Positions 1-8,574 are shown, counted from the first letter of the stretch. The stretch is 64,000 bases of DNA from Martinezella dioscoreae (GCF_009176305.1 NZ_BLAJ01000008.1:62001-126000), one strand, 5' to 3'. Made by a program: numbers and translations. The notes: generated by a model from the sequence alone, not told the origin.

Positions 1-471
1 CTTGCCGTCGGCGTCGCCGCTTCGCAATCGGCGGGTTCCGCGACGCTGCCGGAAAATGCCTCGCCGATCTATGGTGTGACCATACCGGAAGGCTATCGGG
101 ACTGGAAATTCATCGCGCCCGCGCAGGAAGCTCCGCCGCTCGACGAACTTCGCGCCGTGCTCGGCAATGATATCGCCATTGAGGCCTACAAGAAGGGCAC
201 GCTGCCTTTCCCGGATGGCTCGATCCTCGTCAAGCTGGCCTACAAGCGCAAGCAATCGACGGAGTTCGCGCCGGCAACGGTGCCGGGAGCGCCGACGACG
301 GTTCAGGTCATGGTGAAGGATTCCAAGAAATATCCCGACAGCCACGGTTGGGGCTTCGGGCGCTTCGTCGATGGCAAGCCGGTCGATATCGCCCAACATG
401 AAACTTGTCTCAGCTGCCATGTCGGTAACGTTAGGGATCACGATTACGTCTTCACGCGCTATGCGCCGTAA
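1..471 (+). CDS. Cytochrome P460 family protein (5' end outside window)
   Basis: The reading frame is open from the first base, so the start lies upstream and 156 C-terminal residues are visible. The visible part begins with an alanine/serine-rich stretch that could be the end of an export signal, followed by a GYRDWKFIAP segment typical of the N-terminus of mature P460 domains. A CLSCH heme c attachment motif (CxxCH, about visible residues 136-140) lies 17 residues from the C-terminus. P460 proteins are periplasmic c-type hemoproteins; some oxidise hydroxylamine or detoxify NO, but many rhizobial members have no known substrate. The gene stands alone, with no partner visible downstream. Family call is good, substrate unknown. 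Confidence 0.8.
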   Translation, partial: LAVGVAASQSAGSATLPENASPIYGVTIPEGYRDWKFIAPAQEAPPLDELRAVLGNDIAIEAYKKGTLPFPDGSILVKLAYKRKQSTEFAPATVPGAPTTVQVMVKDSKKYPDSHGWGFGRFVDGKPVDIAQHETCLSCHVGNVRDHDYVFTRYAP

Positions 472-909
472 GGTGCGCTAACGCGATTAAGTGGAATTTG
501 CCGGCCTGATCTCATCATAGACGGCCGGCCGGCGATCCATGGTTCTCCTCCCGCCGGGATAGCCGCCTCTATTTGGCCGATGGGCGAGCGTTGCTCCGAG
601 CAAGCAGCCATCGAACCGCTTCCATCTTCACGGAAGACAACTTTCAAAAACCCGCGCAATCTCCATGGTGCCGCCTCGGGAGAGGTCTCCAAAATTCTTC
701 TTCGCCGGCTAACTGGGCAGGTTCCGGAATTCCGGCCTGCATTTTGTCGATGGTAAAGTCAAAGCGCGTAGTTCTGTATTCCATTGTAGCCTCGGTCGAT
801 CCGGACACGGAAGGATACAATTTGCCTGGGTTGAGGACACAACCGGGATACACGCCGAAAGCAAAACATCGCGGCATTCAACAAACCTCCCAAACATATG
901 GAGATCCTG
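472..909. other. Intergenic region with a possible oxidase remnant
   Basis: No convincing intact gene is seen in these 438 bases. A GCCGGCC/GGCCGGC hairpin (500-506 with 523-529) may end transcription of the P460 gene. On the minus strand around 811-857 the translation reads CVLNPGKLYPS, like the C-terminal LNPGK signature of FAD-linked oxidases of the glycolate oxidase type, but nothing else of such a gene is recognisable. Confidence 0.35.
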
Positions 910-2193
910 ATGTCGCCTTTATCCTTCTCAATGAATAGACGTGCCTTTGTAACTGCGGCCGCTGTCGCCGGAGCGGCCTCGCTTCTGAAGCCTGCCATCT
1001 CCTTTGCCGCATCGGACGCCTTGCCTGATGGTGTAAAGCCGTTCAAGGTCCATATACCGGACAGCGCAATTGCCGAGTTGAAGCAGAGGCTTGCAACGGC
1101 CCGCTGGCCGCTCAAGGAAAATGTCGCTGACGACTCCCAGGGCGTGCAGCTCGAACGCCTGCGCGATCTCGTCGGATATTGGGCCGACGGTTATGATTGG
1201 CGAAAGGTGGAACAGAAACTCAATTCTCTGCCGATGTTCGTGACCGAAATCGATGGGCTGGATATCCATTTCATTCACGTGCGCTCCCGGCACGAAAACG
1301 CAATGCCGCTGATCATGACCCATGGCTGGCCTGGCTCGATCCTGGAAATGCTCAAGGTGATCGATCCCTTGACGAATCCGACAGCGCATGGTGGCAGCGC
1401 CGAAGACGCCTTTCATCTCGTCGTGCCATCGATCCCCGGTTTCGGCTTCTCCGGTAAGCCGACGACGCGCGGCTGGGGTTCGGACCATATTGGTCGGGCA
1501 TGGGGCACGCTGATGCATCGTCTTGGCTACGAGCGCTTCGTCTCGCAGGGCGGCGATTGCGGCTCGGTCATCTCCCAGCGCATGGCGCTTCAAAATGTAC
1601 CGGGATTGCTCGGTATCCACCTCAATATGCCTGGGATCGTCCCCAAGGAGATCGCCCATATTCTGGCTGCTGGCGATCCCGCTCCGGCCGATCTGACGGA
1701 TAAGGAGCGTGCCTGCTTCGACAAGTTGGCGGAGTTCTACCGCGATAGCTCGGGCTATGCCAACATGATGGTCACCCGCCCGCAGACCATTGGTTATTCG
1801 CTCGTCGACTCGCCGGTGGGTTTGGCTGCCTGGATCTACGACAAGTTCGCCACCTGGACTTATAGCAACAAGCAGCCGGAAAAGGTCCTGACCCGCGACG
1901 AGATGCTGGATGACATCTCCCTCTACTGGTTCACGGAAACCGGAACCTCCGCGGCCCAGATCTATTGGGAAGACCATTCCAACAACTTCAATGCCATCCA
2001 GATTCCGAGCCTGCCGGTCGCGGTCAGTGTCTTTCCGGGCGAAATCTACCAGGCACCAAAGACCTGGACCGAGCGCTGCTATGGCAACTTGATCTACTTC
2101 AACGAAGCTGACAATGGCGGGCACTTCGCGGCCTGGGAGCAGCCGGCGATCTTCACCAACGAAGTCAGGGCGGCATTCCGCTCACTACGCTAA
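910..2193 (+). CDS. Tat-exported epoxide hydrolase (EHN-type alpha/beta hydrolase)
   Basis: 427 residues. The start at 910 is preferred because GGAGA lies at 900-904; the in-frame ATG at 898 has no ribosome binding site. An MNRRAFV twin-arginine motif and hydrophobic stretch (residues 8-35) predict Tat export. The mature part has the N-terminal epoxide-hydrolase domain, then the oxyanion motif HGWPGS (138-143), the nucleophile D216 in GGDCGS and the catalytic H405 in GGHFAAWEQP. The nucleophile elbow in this family is usually GGDWGS, so the W-to-C change is unusual. The closest known types are juvenile-hormone/microsomal epoxide hydrolases, which open epoxides to diols. An exported version would act on external epoxides. 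It is transcribed alone and its substrate cannot be told. Confidence 0.88.
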   Translation: MSPLSFSMNRRAFVTAAAVAGAASLLKPAISFAASDALPDGVKPFKVHIPDSAIAELKQRLATARWPLKENVADDSQGVQLERLRDLVGYWADGYDWRKVEQKLNSLPMFVTEIDGLDIHFIHVRSRHENAMPLIMTHGWPGSILEMLKVIDPLTNPTAHGGSAEDAFHLVVPSIPGFGFSGKPTTRGWGSDHIGRAWGTLMHRLGYERFVSQGGDCGSVISQRMALQNVPGLLGIHLNMPGIVPKEIAHILAAGDPAPADLTDKERACFDKLAEFYRDSSGYANMMVTRPQTIGYSLVDSPVGLAAWIYDKFATWTYSNKQPEKVLTRDEMLDDISLYWFTETGTSAAQIYWEDHSNNFNAIQIPSLPVAVSVFPGEIYQAPKTWTERCYGNLIYFNEADNGGHFAAWEQPAIFTNEVRAAFRSLR

Positions 2194-2260
2194 GCGGACG
2201 ATACATCTGACTTGGTGGAGGCACCCGCGGGCAAGCGATGCCCCACGCTTGGCAGCGGAA

Positions 2261-2288
2261 GAGGGGGAAGCGTATAGCCTTCCCCCTC
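2261..2288 (+). terminator. Hairpin after the epoxide hydrolase
   Basis: GAGGGGGAAG (2261-2270) and CTTCCCCCTC (2279-2288) form a perfect 10-bp stem with an 8-base loop, 67 bases after the stop codon. There is no T-run on the plus strand, so it may stop transcription weakly or mainly stabilise the mRNA end. Confidence 0.5.
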
Positions 2289-2317
2289 GCCAGCCGATAA
2301 CGGATGCTGGCTGATTT

Positions 2318-2341
2318 GATCCAGCCGATTCTCGCTGGATC
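2318..2341 (-). terminator. Hairpin after the MFS gene
   Basis: GATCCAGC at 2318-2325 and GCTGGATC at 2334-2341 pair perfectly with an 8-base loop, 10 bases downstream of the MFS stop codon on the minus strand. Only a short A/T stretch follows, so a terminator role is likely but not certain. Confidence 0.45.
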
Positions 2342-2350
2342 GCTGAGTCC

Positions 2351-3502
2351 TTACGCAAAGGCGCTTCGGCGTCCGGAAAGCGAACCCACACCCATCAGGC
2401 CGGCCAGGATGACCGGGATGCACACCAGATAGGCGGTGCGAATGCCGGCGTGTTCGGCAATGAATCCAAGCAAGGGCGGCGCCAGGAAGAAGACGACAAA
2501 GGACATCTGCCCGAGGGCCGCGACGTTGACATGGGCCGGGCGGTCAGTGCGCTGGGCGGCGGCCGAGACCACAAGCGGATAGACCGCGCTGCAGCCGGCG
2601 CCCATGAAGGCAAATCCCAGAAGCGCGACGTTGGGGTGAGGTGCGAGCCAGACGGCGCAAAGCCCGGTTATCGCCAGGAGCATCAGGGAAAGCGCGACGC
2701 AGCGGGAGCCGTAGCGATCGACGAACCCGTCGGCGAACAATCGCGTCAGTGCCATGAAGAAGGTGAACAGCGTCAGGCCGAGGCCGCCGACGAAGGGTTC
2801 GACGTGAAAGACGTCGCGCATGTAGATCGCCGACCAGTCGATGCCGGCACCCTCGACCAGGAATGCCGCGATGCCGATGACGCAGAGCGGCAAAAGGCCG
2901 AGCGTCGGCAACGCGATGTGATGGGTCTCGACATGATCCTCGGTCGGGCGGGCCGGCGCGTTGCGCATGCCGGCAATGGTAATCGAGCCGACGATGAGGA
3001 CGAAGATAAATGTCAGGCCGAGATGCACGTGCATCGGCACGCCCTCCTGCCGGATCACCGACGACACGAGTGCCGTCACAAAGAAACCGAGGCTCCAGAA
3101 CCCGTGCGCCCGACTCATGACGCCGCGGCCGAGCTGGGCCTCGATGCGATCGATCTCGACGTTGAGATTGATCTCCAGCGCACCTGCCAGCAATCCCTCG
3201 CAGAAGAGGACAGCGAAGACCAGCGGAGCCCAGCCCATCCACGGCACGAGCGCGAGGGATGCGGAGGTTCCGAGCACGGTGATGAATGCCGTCTTGCGCG
3301 CGCCGAGGCGTGCGACGATCGGGGAGACGAAGGTGAGTGATATGAGCGCGCCGATCGCCGCACCGATCAGTGTCAGGCCGAGCTCGGATTTGTCGATGCG
3401 CAAGGCATCCTGCAGATCGGGAAGGCGCGAAAGCATCGCGCCCATCGAGACCGCGAACAGGAAGAAGCAGACATAAATTCGCTGCTGCGGTTCAAGACGC
3501 AT
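2351..3502 (-). CDS. MFS transporter (YbjJ/fucose-permease-like)
   Basis: 383 residues, about 12 hydrophobic segments and no signal peptide. The N-terminus (MRLEPQQRIYVCFFLF, then MSRLPDLQDAL and GARKT after the second helix) is typical of small MFS proteins annotated as YbjJ-like or fucose/sugar permeases, probably inner-membrane proton-coupled carriers. The substrate cannot be read from the sequence. It stands alone between the epoxide hydrolase (convergent) and a hypothetical gene (divergent). A short stretch of it, DKSELGLTLI near residue 40, recurs as a remnant on the minus strand near 10.39 kb, suggesting that a second related gene once existed nearby. Confidence 0.82.
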   Translation of the reverse strand: MRLEPQQRIYVCFFLFAVSMGAMLSRLPDLQDALRIDKSELGLTLIGAAIGALISLTFVSPIVARLGARKTAFITVLGTSASLALVPWMGWAPLVFAVLFCEGLLAGALEINLNVEIDRIEAQLGRGVMSRAHGFWSLGFFVTALVSSVIRQEGVPMHVHLGLTFIFVLIVGSITIAGMRNAPARPTEDHVETHHIALPTLGLLPLCVIGIAAFLVEGAGIDWSAIYMRDVFHVEPFVGGLGLTLFTFFMALTRLFADGFVDRYGSRCVALSLMLLAITGLCAVWLAPHPNVALLGFAFMGAGCSAVYPLVVSAAAQRTDRPAHVNVAALGQMSFVVFFLAPPLLGFIAEHAGIRTAYLVCIPVILAGLMGVGSLSGRRSAFA

Positions 3503-3764
3503 TTCGGCGCTCCAGGAAATCTGAACACGAGAGATGGAAAGGGTCTATCCGAAAGCAACCTGCGCTGGCAATACGAAGGCTCTTAATTCATCAGACAAAT
3601 TAGAAACGTGGGCTAATTCGGCAAGTGCGCGCGACCGATCAGAAACAAAACCCGCGACTGGACAAAAAAATTCGCCGACCTAACTCAGCCGGCGGGACAC
3701 GCATAAATCGCATCGCTCTCATTTTTCATCCTTCGTCAACAGATCAGGAAACGGCAGATCAGAT

Positions 3765-4679
3765 ATGGGATTAGCACCGCTCACCAGGCCGGCGGGCCAG
3801 ACGTCGCAAACGGATTTGAACAGCTACAGGCTGATACCGCTCTCCAGTTGCCCGATTCTAGGCAGCAGTGCGGCATCGGGACTGCCGTCCGGCGTCGTTT
3901 TTTCCGGCCGGTCCTTCGAAGCGGCAAGCGACAGCGCCCTATCCTGCTGCGGTCGCTATAACCTGAGGAACAGCCTGCATCAGGGCGTAGCGGCGATTGG
4001 CGATGACGGACATCTGATCTTTGCCGTCAACAGCTGGGTGAGCGGGCAGCGCTGCACGGTCATGGGTGCCTTCGACCCCATGGGCAAGCCTGTCGCGCCG
4101 ACCAGACCCCAGCAGGATTTGCTTGGAAAATATTTCCAGTCGCCCGAGCGTCCCATCGTTCTCGATTCAAAGGCGAAGAGCGACATCGGCTTCAAGACGA
4201 ATGGGCTCAATCCGAACGTTGGCGTCTATGTCGGCAACAAGACGATCATCTTCGACATCAAGGCACGGTCGTCGGATGGTAAGACCGAAGGCAGCGCCAC
4301 GATCACGACCGATTTCAACGGCAAGGTTCAGGATCAACTCTACGAGCTGTCGACCAAGGGTAACAATTCGTCCCTGAGTGGCAGCTATGAACGCAGAGGC
4401 ACCCAGACAGCGGAGAGCCTGAAAGCATCATGGGACAAATGGTCCTTGGAGGGCAAGCATTCCCAGGATGGCACAAGCAGGAACCGCGAGCTCAATCTTT
4501 CCTATCGCGCCACGGATAAGATAACGATCAAGGCCTCCTGGAGGCCGGACGTGAAGCCGCCATCCACGCCTCCGCGCATAAGCGACTATTCGATCTTCTC
4601 GGCCACCAACCCCAATCCGCCGCCGGCTCCTCCGAACTATAGCAACTACATGATCACGCTCGAAATCAAACTGCCCTGA
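3765..4679 (+). CDS. Unknown 304-residue protein
   Basis: I do not recognise this protein. The N-terminal 80 residues are rich in Ser/Gly/Leu with no clear signal peptide. The middle and C-terminal parts alternate polar and hydrophobic residues (for example IIFDIKARSSDG, SATITTDFNG, LNLSYRATDKITIKAS), which suggests a beta-rich fold. A proline-rich linker (PPSTPPRISDY, NPNPPPAPPNYSNY) precedes the final strand MITLEIKLP. A C-terminal set of strands could form a barrel or sandwich, but the terminal residue is not the Phe typical of outer-membrane barrels. Codon use resembles its neighbours and a good terminator follows, so it is probably a real gene. The ribosome binding site is weak and the start is uncertain. 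Confidence 0.6.
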   Translation: MGLAPLTRPAGQTSQTDLNSYRLIPLSSCPILGSSAASGLPSGVVFSGRSFEAASDSALSCCGRYNLRNSLHQGVAAIGDDGHLIFAVNSWVSGQRCTVMGAFDPMGKPVAPTRPQQDLLGKYFQSPERPIVLDSKAKSDIGFKTNGLNPNVGVYVGNKTIIFDIKARSSDGKTEGSATITTDFNGKVQDQLYELSTKGNNSSLSGSYERRGTQTAESLKASWDKWSLEGKHSQDGTSRNRELNLSYRATDKITIKASWRPDVKPPSTPPRISDYSIFSATNPNPPPAPPNYSNYMITLEIKLP

Positions 4680-4703
4680 GCAAGGCTGTTTCAATTGAGT
4701 TAG

Positions 4704-4740
4704 GCCGTCCGCGGCAAAAGACCGTGGACGGCTTGATTTT
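4704..4740 (+). terminator. Rho-independent terminator
   Basis: GCCGTCCGCGG (4704-4714) pairs with CCGTGGACGGC (4722-4732) at 10 of 11 positions around a 7-base loop and is followed by TTGATTTT. It lies 25 bases after the unknown 304-residue gene and looks like a true terminator. It may also serve the convergent MFS gene. Confidence 0.75.
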
Positions 4741-4794
4741 AGCGGGCAGGGCATCGAGAAATTTCGACGCCCGATATGGGGACCAGTGGATTGA

Positions 4795-6006
4795 TCACGC
4801 GCCACAATTTGCCGGCAGCGACGACGGCTTGCGTGTGCCGATCAATACCAGCGCCAGGCCGGCGGCGGCCAGCAGACCTCCGGCGATCGAGACCGCCGCA
4901 TAGCCAAAACCAAGGCTGATGACGGCGGCACCCGTTGCGGCCCCAAGGGCGTTACCAAGATTGAAGGCTCCGACATTGATGGAGGAGGCAAGGCCTGGCG
5001 CTTCCGCCGCCGCTTCCATGACGCGCATCTGCACGGGCGGAACGATCGCGAACGCCGCGCCACCCCAGAGAAGCAGGCCAATGACGGCTCCTACGTGGGT
5101 GATCATTGCCAATGGCAGCGCGAACATGATCGCCGCAAGCAAGGCCAGGAAGATCTTGGTCGCGCCGTCGAGCGACCAGTCGGCCAGCCGACCGCCAAGC
5201 CAGTTGCCGATCGTGAAGCCGATGCCGATCAGCACCAGTCCGAGGGTCACGAAGCTATTGGAAGCGCCGGTGAGTTCGTTAAGCGTGGGAGCGACATAGG
5301 TGTATAGCGAGAACATCGCGCCCGCGCCCATGACGGTGGTCGCCATGGCGATGAGAACCGTAGGATGGGTGAGCACGGCCAGTTCCCGCCTGATATCAGG
5401 CATGGCACCGCGCTCGCCTTTCGGAAGAGCGATCCAAAGCGCGGCGATGGCGGCGACACCGATCAAGGCGGTTCCAGCGAAGGCCATGCGCCAGCCGATC
5501 GCCTGACCGACCCAAGTCGCGGCCGGCACGCCGCCGATATTGGCGATCGTCAACCCCATGAACATGGCGGCGACCGCGCTTGCCTGTTTTTCCTTCGTTA
5601 CCACGCTTGCCGCCACGACGGCACCCAGGCCAAAGAAGGCGCCGTGGTTGAGGCTGGTGACGAGCCGGGCAAGCAGCAACGTGAAGTAGCCCGGCGCCAT
5701 CGCCGACATGAGATTGCCGATCGTGAAGATGCTCATCAGCAGCATCAACGCCGTGCGCTTGCCGAAGCGGCTGAAGGCGAGCGTCATGAAGGGGGCGCCT
5801 ACCATGACGCCGATCGCATAGGCACTGATGAGGAGGCCTGCCGTCGGGATCGAGACATCGACCCCCTTGGCGATGACCGGGAGAAGTCCCATCGGCGAAA
5901 ACTCGGTCGTGCCGATACCGAAGGCGCCGATCGCAAGCGCGAGAAGAGCCCATCGGGCGTGAGAGGGTGTTTGGGCCTTTTCGGCCGTCGAAATCTTGGC
6001 GTCCAT
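4795..6006 (-). CDS. MFS transporter, DHA1 family (AraJ/NepI-like efflux)
   Basis: 403 residues. The start at 6006 is chosen because AAGGAG lies a few bases upstream; a longer frame from 6030 would contain that site. About 12 hydrophobic segments are present, with the DHA1 signature GTTEFSPMGLLPVIA in helix 1 and LLARLVTSLNHGAFFG in the helix-4/5 region. Relatives export sugars, nucleosides or drugs by proton antiport. The gene follows the aldo/keto reductase by 11 bases and is probably co-transcribed with it. Both are likely under the divergent LysR gene, as in many reductase/efflux pairs that respond to toxic aldehydes or quinones. Its substrate is not known. Confidence 0.85.
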   Translation of the reverse strand: MDAKISTAEKAQTPSHARWALLALAIGAFGIGTTEFSPMGLLPVIAKGVDVSIPTAGLLISAYAIGVMVGAPFMTLAFSRFGKRTALMLLMSIFTIGNLMSAMAPGYFTLLLARLVTSLNHGAFFGLGAVVAASVVTKEKQASAVAAMFMGLTIANIGGVPAATWVGQAIGWRMAFAGTALIGVAAIAALWIALPKGERGAMPDIRRELAVLTHPTVLIAMATTVMGAGAMFSLYTYVAPTLNELTGASNSFVTLGLVLIGIGFTIGNWLGGRLADWSLDGATKIFLALLAAIMFALPLAMITHVGAVIGLLLWGGAAFAIVPPVQMRVMEAAAEAPGLASSINVGAFNLGNALGAATGAAVISLGFGYAAVSIAGGLLAAAGLALVLIGTRKPSSLPANCGA

Positions 6007-6017
6007 GTTGAAACTCC

Positions 6018-6842
6018 TTAGGCGTCCCATTGGGGCGCGAGGCCGGGTGGGCTGACAATGCGGCCATCCGGGCGGGCGAGAGCGGCGATGGCGATCATAT
6101 CCGCCTCGTCGAGATTGAAGTCGAAGATCGCGATGTTCTCCTTGACGCGCTCGGGATTGGCGGTCTTGGACAGCGCGATGTGGCCCTGCTGGATCAGCCA
6201 GCGCAGCCCGACCTGCGCGGCGCTCTTGCCGTATCTGGCGCCGACCCGCTGCAATATTGGCTCTTTCGGCACGGCACCGTCGGCCATGCCGTAATAGGCG
6301 GTGATCGCGACATCATTCGCTTTCGCCGCCGCGATAAGGGCGTGTTGAGGCAGATAGGGATGGATCTCGACCTGATTGGTCACGATCGGCGTGCTGGATA
6401 GTCTGGCCGATTCCCGCATCTGCGCGATATTCTGGTTGCTGACGCCGACGAAGCGGGTCTTGCCGGCGGCCTTGACGGCGTTCAGCATTTCGATCTGGTC
6501 GGCGACCGGCACCTTGTCGCCCGGCCAGTGCAGCAGCAGGAGATCGACACGGTCGGTCTTCAGCTTGTCGAGGCTCTCGTCAACCGAAGCGGCGAACTTC
6601 TCCTTGCTGTAATTGTCAACCCAGACCTTGGTGGTCAGGAAGAGGTCGTCCCGTCTTGCGCCAGCCGTTTGCAAGGCCCTGCCGAGCGCTGCCTCGTTCT
6701 GATAGATCTGCGCCGTATCGAAATGACGGAAGCCGGCTTCGAGCGCGGCCGGGATGACACGCTCCACTTCCGCGTCCGACATGCGGAAGACGCCGAAGCC
6801 GAGCGCGGGAATTGTAGCGCCGTGGGCGGTAATGGTGAGCAT
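6018..6842 (-). CDS. Aldo/keto reductase
   Basis: 274 residues, one AKR TIM-barrel domain. The catalytic tetrad is visible: D42 and Y47 in FDTAQIYQNE, K71 in LTTKVWV, and H104 in LLLHWPG. The C-terminal part with GHIALSKTANPERVKENIAIFDF carries the NADPH-binding segment. Length and motifs match the 2,5-diketo-D-gluconate reductase-like AKR5 group, which reduces aldehydes and ketones with NADPH in the cytoplasm. It is first in a likely two-gene operon with the MFS exporter 11 bases downstream, and is divergent from the LysR gene. The likely job is detoxification of a carbonyl compound whose identity is not evident. Confidence 0.87.
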   Translation of the reverse strand: MLTITAHGATIPALGFGVFRMSDAEVERVIPAALEAGFRHFDTAQIYQNEAALGRALQTAGARRDDLFLTTKVWVDNYSKEKFAASVDESLDKLKTDRVDLLLLHWPGDKVPVADQIEMLNAVKAAGKTRFVGVSNQNIAQMRESARLSSTPIVTNQVEIHPYLPQHALIAAAKANDVAITAYYGMADGAVPKEPILQRVGARYGKSAAQVGLRWLIQQGHIALSKTANPERVKENIAIFDFNLDEADMIAIAALARPDGRIVSPPGLAPQWDA

Positions 6843-6969
6843 CGAAAACTCCTTTTTGAAAATCTCGACGGCCTTGGCCGCCTTGAATGGATGCCGCGCC
6901 GGATTTGAAGGCGCGATTTCTTCGGCCTATGAAATAGAGAGAGCATCCGCACTTGATAATTGGGTAGCT

Positions 6970-6988
6970 TTTCACATTATTTGTGAAA
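6970..6988. promoter_or_regulatory. Candidate LysR operator
   Basis: TTTCACA-TTATT-TGTGAAA is a perfect 7-bp inverted repeat with a 5-base spacer. It is centred about 30 bases upstream of the LysR start, in the gap shared with the divergent aldo/keto reductase. Position and symmetry fit a LysR-type autoregulatory site. No binding data exist. Confidence 0.5.
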
Positions 6989-7010
6989 CCAAATCAAAAA
7001 TAGGTGCTCC

Positions 7011-7940
7011 ATGGACAATCGCGTCGGGGAGATGCAGGTATTTCTTCGGGTGGTGGAAGCAGGCAGTTTTTCCGAAGCGGCGCGCCTATTGCGCATGACG
7101 CCGTCCACCGTCAGCAAACTGATCTCACGCATCGAATCCCGGCTCGGCGTGCGGCTTGTCGAACGTTCGACGCGACGGCTATCGCTGACCCTGGAGGGGC
7201 GGGTCTACTATGAGCGCAGCCAGGCCCTGCTGCATGATCTCGACGAGATCGAGCAGGAGCTTGCGCAGGGCGCGACGACGACGGGCGGCACGGTACGGGT
7301 CAACATTTCCGTTGCCTTGGGCGTGCTCGGCCTTGAACCGCTCTTGCCGGAATTCTGGCAGAGTTATCCCAATGTCGTCGTCGATCTCTCGCTGTCGGAT
7401 GAAATCGTCGATCTTTATCTCGACCGTACCGACGTCGCTTTTCGGGTCGGGGCCTTGCCGGCGTCAGGCATGATAGCGCGCCCCATCGGCATTGCGCGCC
7501 GCAAGATCGTCGCCGCGCCCAGCTATCTCGATCGCCATGGAATACCGCTGACCGTCGATGATCTGTCGCGGCACAATTGTCTGGGGTTCAATTTCCGCCG
7601 TCTCGCGCCCGTCTGGCCGGTAAGGGAAAGCGGCCGCATCGTCGATCGCGCCATGACGAGTTCGCTGCTCGCCAATAATGGCGAAACCGTGCGGCGCATG
7701 GCGCTGGCGGGTGTGGGGCTTGCCCGCATGGGGGACTATCACGTCCGCGCCGACATCGCGGCCGGCCGTCTCATCGAGGTGCTCGCCGATGTCGTCGAGC
7801 CGGATGAGGAGCAGATCCATGCGGTCTTTCTCGGCGGCGCGCGCATGCCGCAGCGCGTGCGCGTCTTCCTCGATTTCGTCGTGCCGCGCCTCAGGCAATT
7901 CCTTGAAGGGGAGGCCCGAGCGGCCTCGGTGGGAATTTAA
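7011..7940 (+). CDS. LysR-family transcriptional regulator
   Basis: 309 residues. The N-terminal winged helix-turn-helix (residues 1-65: MDNRVGEMQVFLRVVEAGSF, AARLLRMTPSTVSKLISRIE) is a textbook LysR domain. The rest is a periplasmic-binding-protein-like effector domain. The HTH belongs to the large clade with SKLISRIESRLGVRLVERSTRR. It is divergent from the aldo/keto reductase-MFS operon with a 168-base gap holding a perfect inverted repeat, so it most likely controls that operon and itself. The inducer is unknown; in similar arrangements it is an aldehyde, quinone or aromatic compound. Confidence 0.9.
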   Translation: MDNRVGEMQVFLRVVEAGSFSEAARLLRMTPSTVSKLISRIESRLGVRLVERSTRRLSLTLEGRVYYERSQALLHDLDEIEQELAQGATTTGGTVRVNISVALGVLGLEPLLPEFWQSYPNVVVDLSLSDEIVDLYLDRTDVAFRVGALPASGMIARPIGIARRKIVAAPSYLDRHGIPLTVDDLSRHNCLGFNFRRLAPVWPVRESGRIVDRAMTSSLLANNGETVRRMALAGVGLARMGDYHVRADIAAGRLIEVLADVVEPDEEQIHAVFLGGARMPQRVRVFLDFVVPRLRQFLEGEARAASVGI

Positions 7941-7994
7941 TCCCGGCCATGTCCTGTGCCGGCAGTCCGCCACCGGGACGTTGGCAGGCAGGGA

Positions 7995-8444
7995 TCACTG
8001 CAAGGGCCGGGGTATCGCGCCGGTTCGAGGCTCGATCGACAGATTTTCGTCCTCCTGATCGGTCTCGAGCCGCTGCAGGATCGGGCAATGCGGACGATGG
8101 TCGCCCTGGCAGGAATTAACAAGCATGGTGAGTGTGTGCTCCATGTCCTGCAGGTCGGCGATCTTTTTTTTCAGCGCTTCGATATGGCCCTGAGCCAGGC
8201 GCTTGACCTCGGCGCTCTGCCGGGTTTCGTCTCGCCAGAGTTCCAGAAGCTCGCTGATTTCAGCGACGGCGAAGCCGAGATCGCGTGCCCGGCGGATGAA
8301 GCGCAGCATGTGCACGTCGTTATCCGAATAGTCGCGATAGCCCGATGCCGTCCTGCCGGCGACCGGAATGAGGCCGGTTTCTTCGTAGTAGCGGATCATC
8401 TTGGCCGAAACGCCGGATGCCTTTGCCGCTTGTCCGATATTCAT
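7995..8444 (-). CDS. cueR: Cu(I)-responsive MerR-family regulator
   Basis: 149 residues from the ATG at 8444, which has GGAGAAG upstream; a longer in-frame extension to 8543 would cover the promoter and is rejected. The N-terminus MNIGQAAKASGVSAKMIRYYEE is a MerR DNA-binding domain, followed by a dimerisation helix. C112 and C120 lie in CQGDHRPHC, the same spacing and numbering as the two Cu(I)-ligating cysteines of E. coli CueR. The C-terminal tail is about 15 residues longer than in E. coli CueR. The protein should activate MerR-type promoters with 19-bp spacers when copper rises. Two such promoters lie just upstream, facing this gene and the multicopper oxidase. Confidence 0.92.
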   Translation of the reverse strand: MNIGQAAKASGVSAKMIRYYEETGLIPVAGRTASGYRDYSDNDVHMLRFIRRARDLGFAVAEISELLELWRDETRQSAEVKRLAQGHIEALKKKIADLQDMEHTLTMLVNSCQGDHRPHCPILQRLETDQEDENLSIEPRTGAIPRPLQ

Positions 8445-8487
8445 GAAGCTTCTCCAATGACAGGCACCGCCTGATTGTCGCCGATGG

Positions 8488-8518
8488 CAGGTGGCCCTTC
8501 CAACCATGGAAAGGTCAA
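8488..8518 (-). promoter_or_regulatory. CueR-type promoter of the regulator gene
   Basis: On the minus strand TTGACC (8513-8518) and CACCTG (8488-8493) are separated by 19 bases containing the dyad CCTTTCCATGGTTGGAAGG. The overlong spacer with a central dyad is the mark of MerR/CueR-activated promoters. It reads into the cueR gene and implies autoregulation. Confidence 0.75.
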
Positions 8519-8543
8519 TAGCATATTTTTCGCCAGGGGGCAC

Positions 8544-8574
8544 TTGACCTTACCACGGTTGGAACCTCCACCTT
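8544..8574 (+). promoter_or_regulatory. CueR-type promoter toward the multicopper oxidase
   Basis: TTGACC (8544-8549), a 19-base spacer holding CCTTACCACGGTTGGAACC, and a CACCTT -10 element (8569-8574) closely match the second site 26 bases away on the other strand. It faces the multicopper oxidase, so copper should induce it through CueR. Confidence 0.75.

Noticed and set aside
928..2124. A 398-codon open frame on the minus strand opposite the epoxide hydrolase
   Set aside because: It is the mirror of a well-supported gene with catalytic motifs; the translation is rich in His/Arg/Gly without any recognisable domain, as expected for a shadow in GC-rich DNA.
8445..8543. Longer start for the CueR regulator
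   Set aside because: It would run through the CueR-type promoter; the ATG at 8444 has GGAGAAG upstream and begins the standard MerR sequence with C112/C120 numbering.
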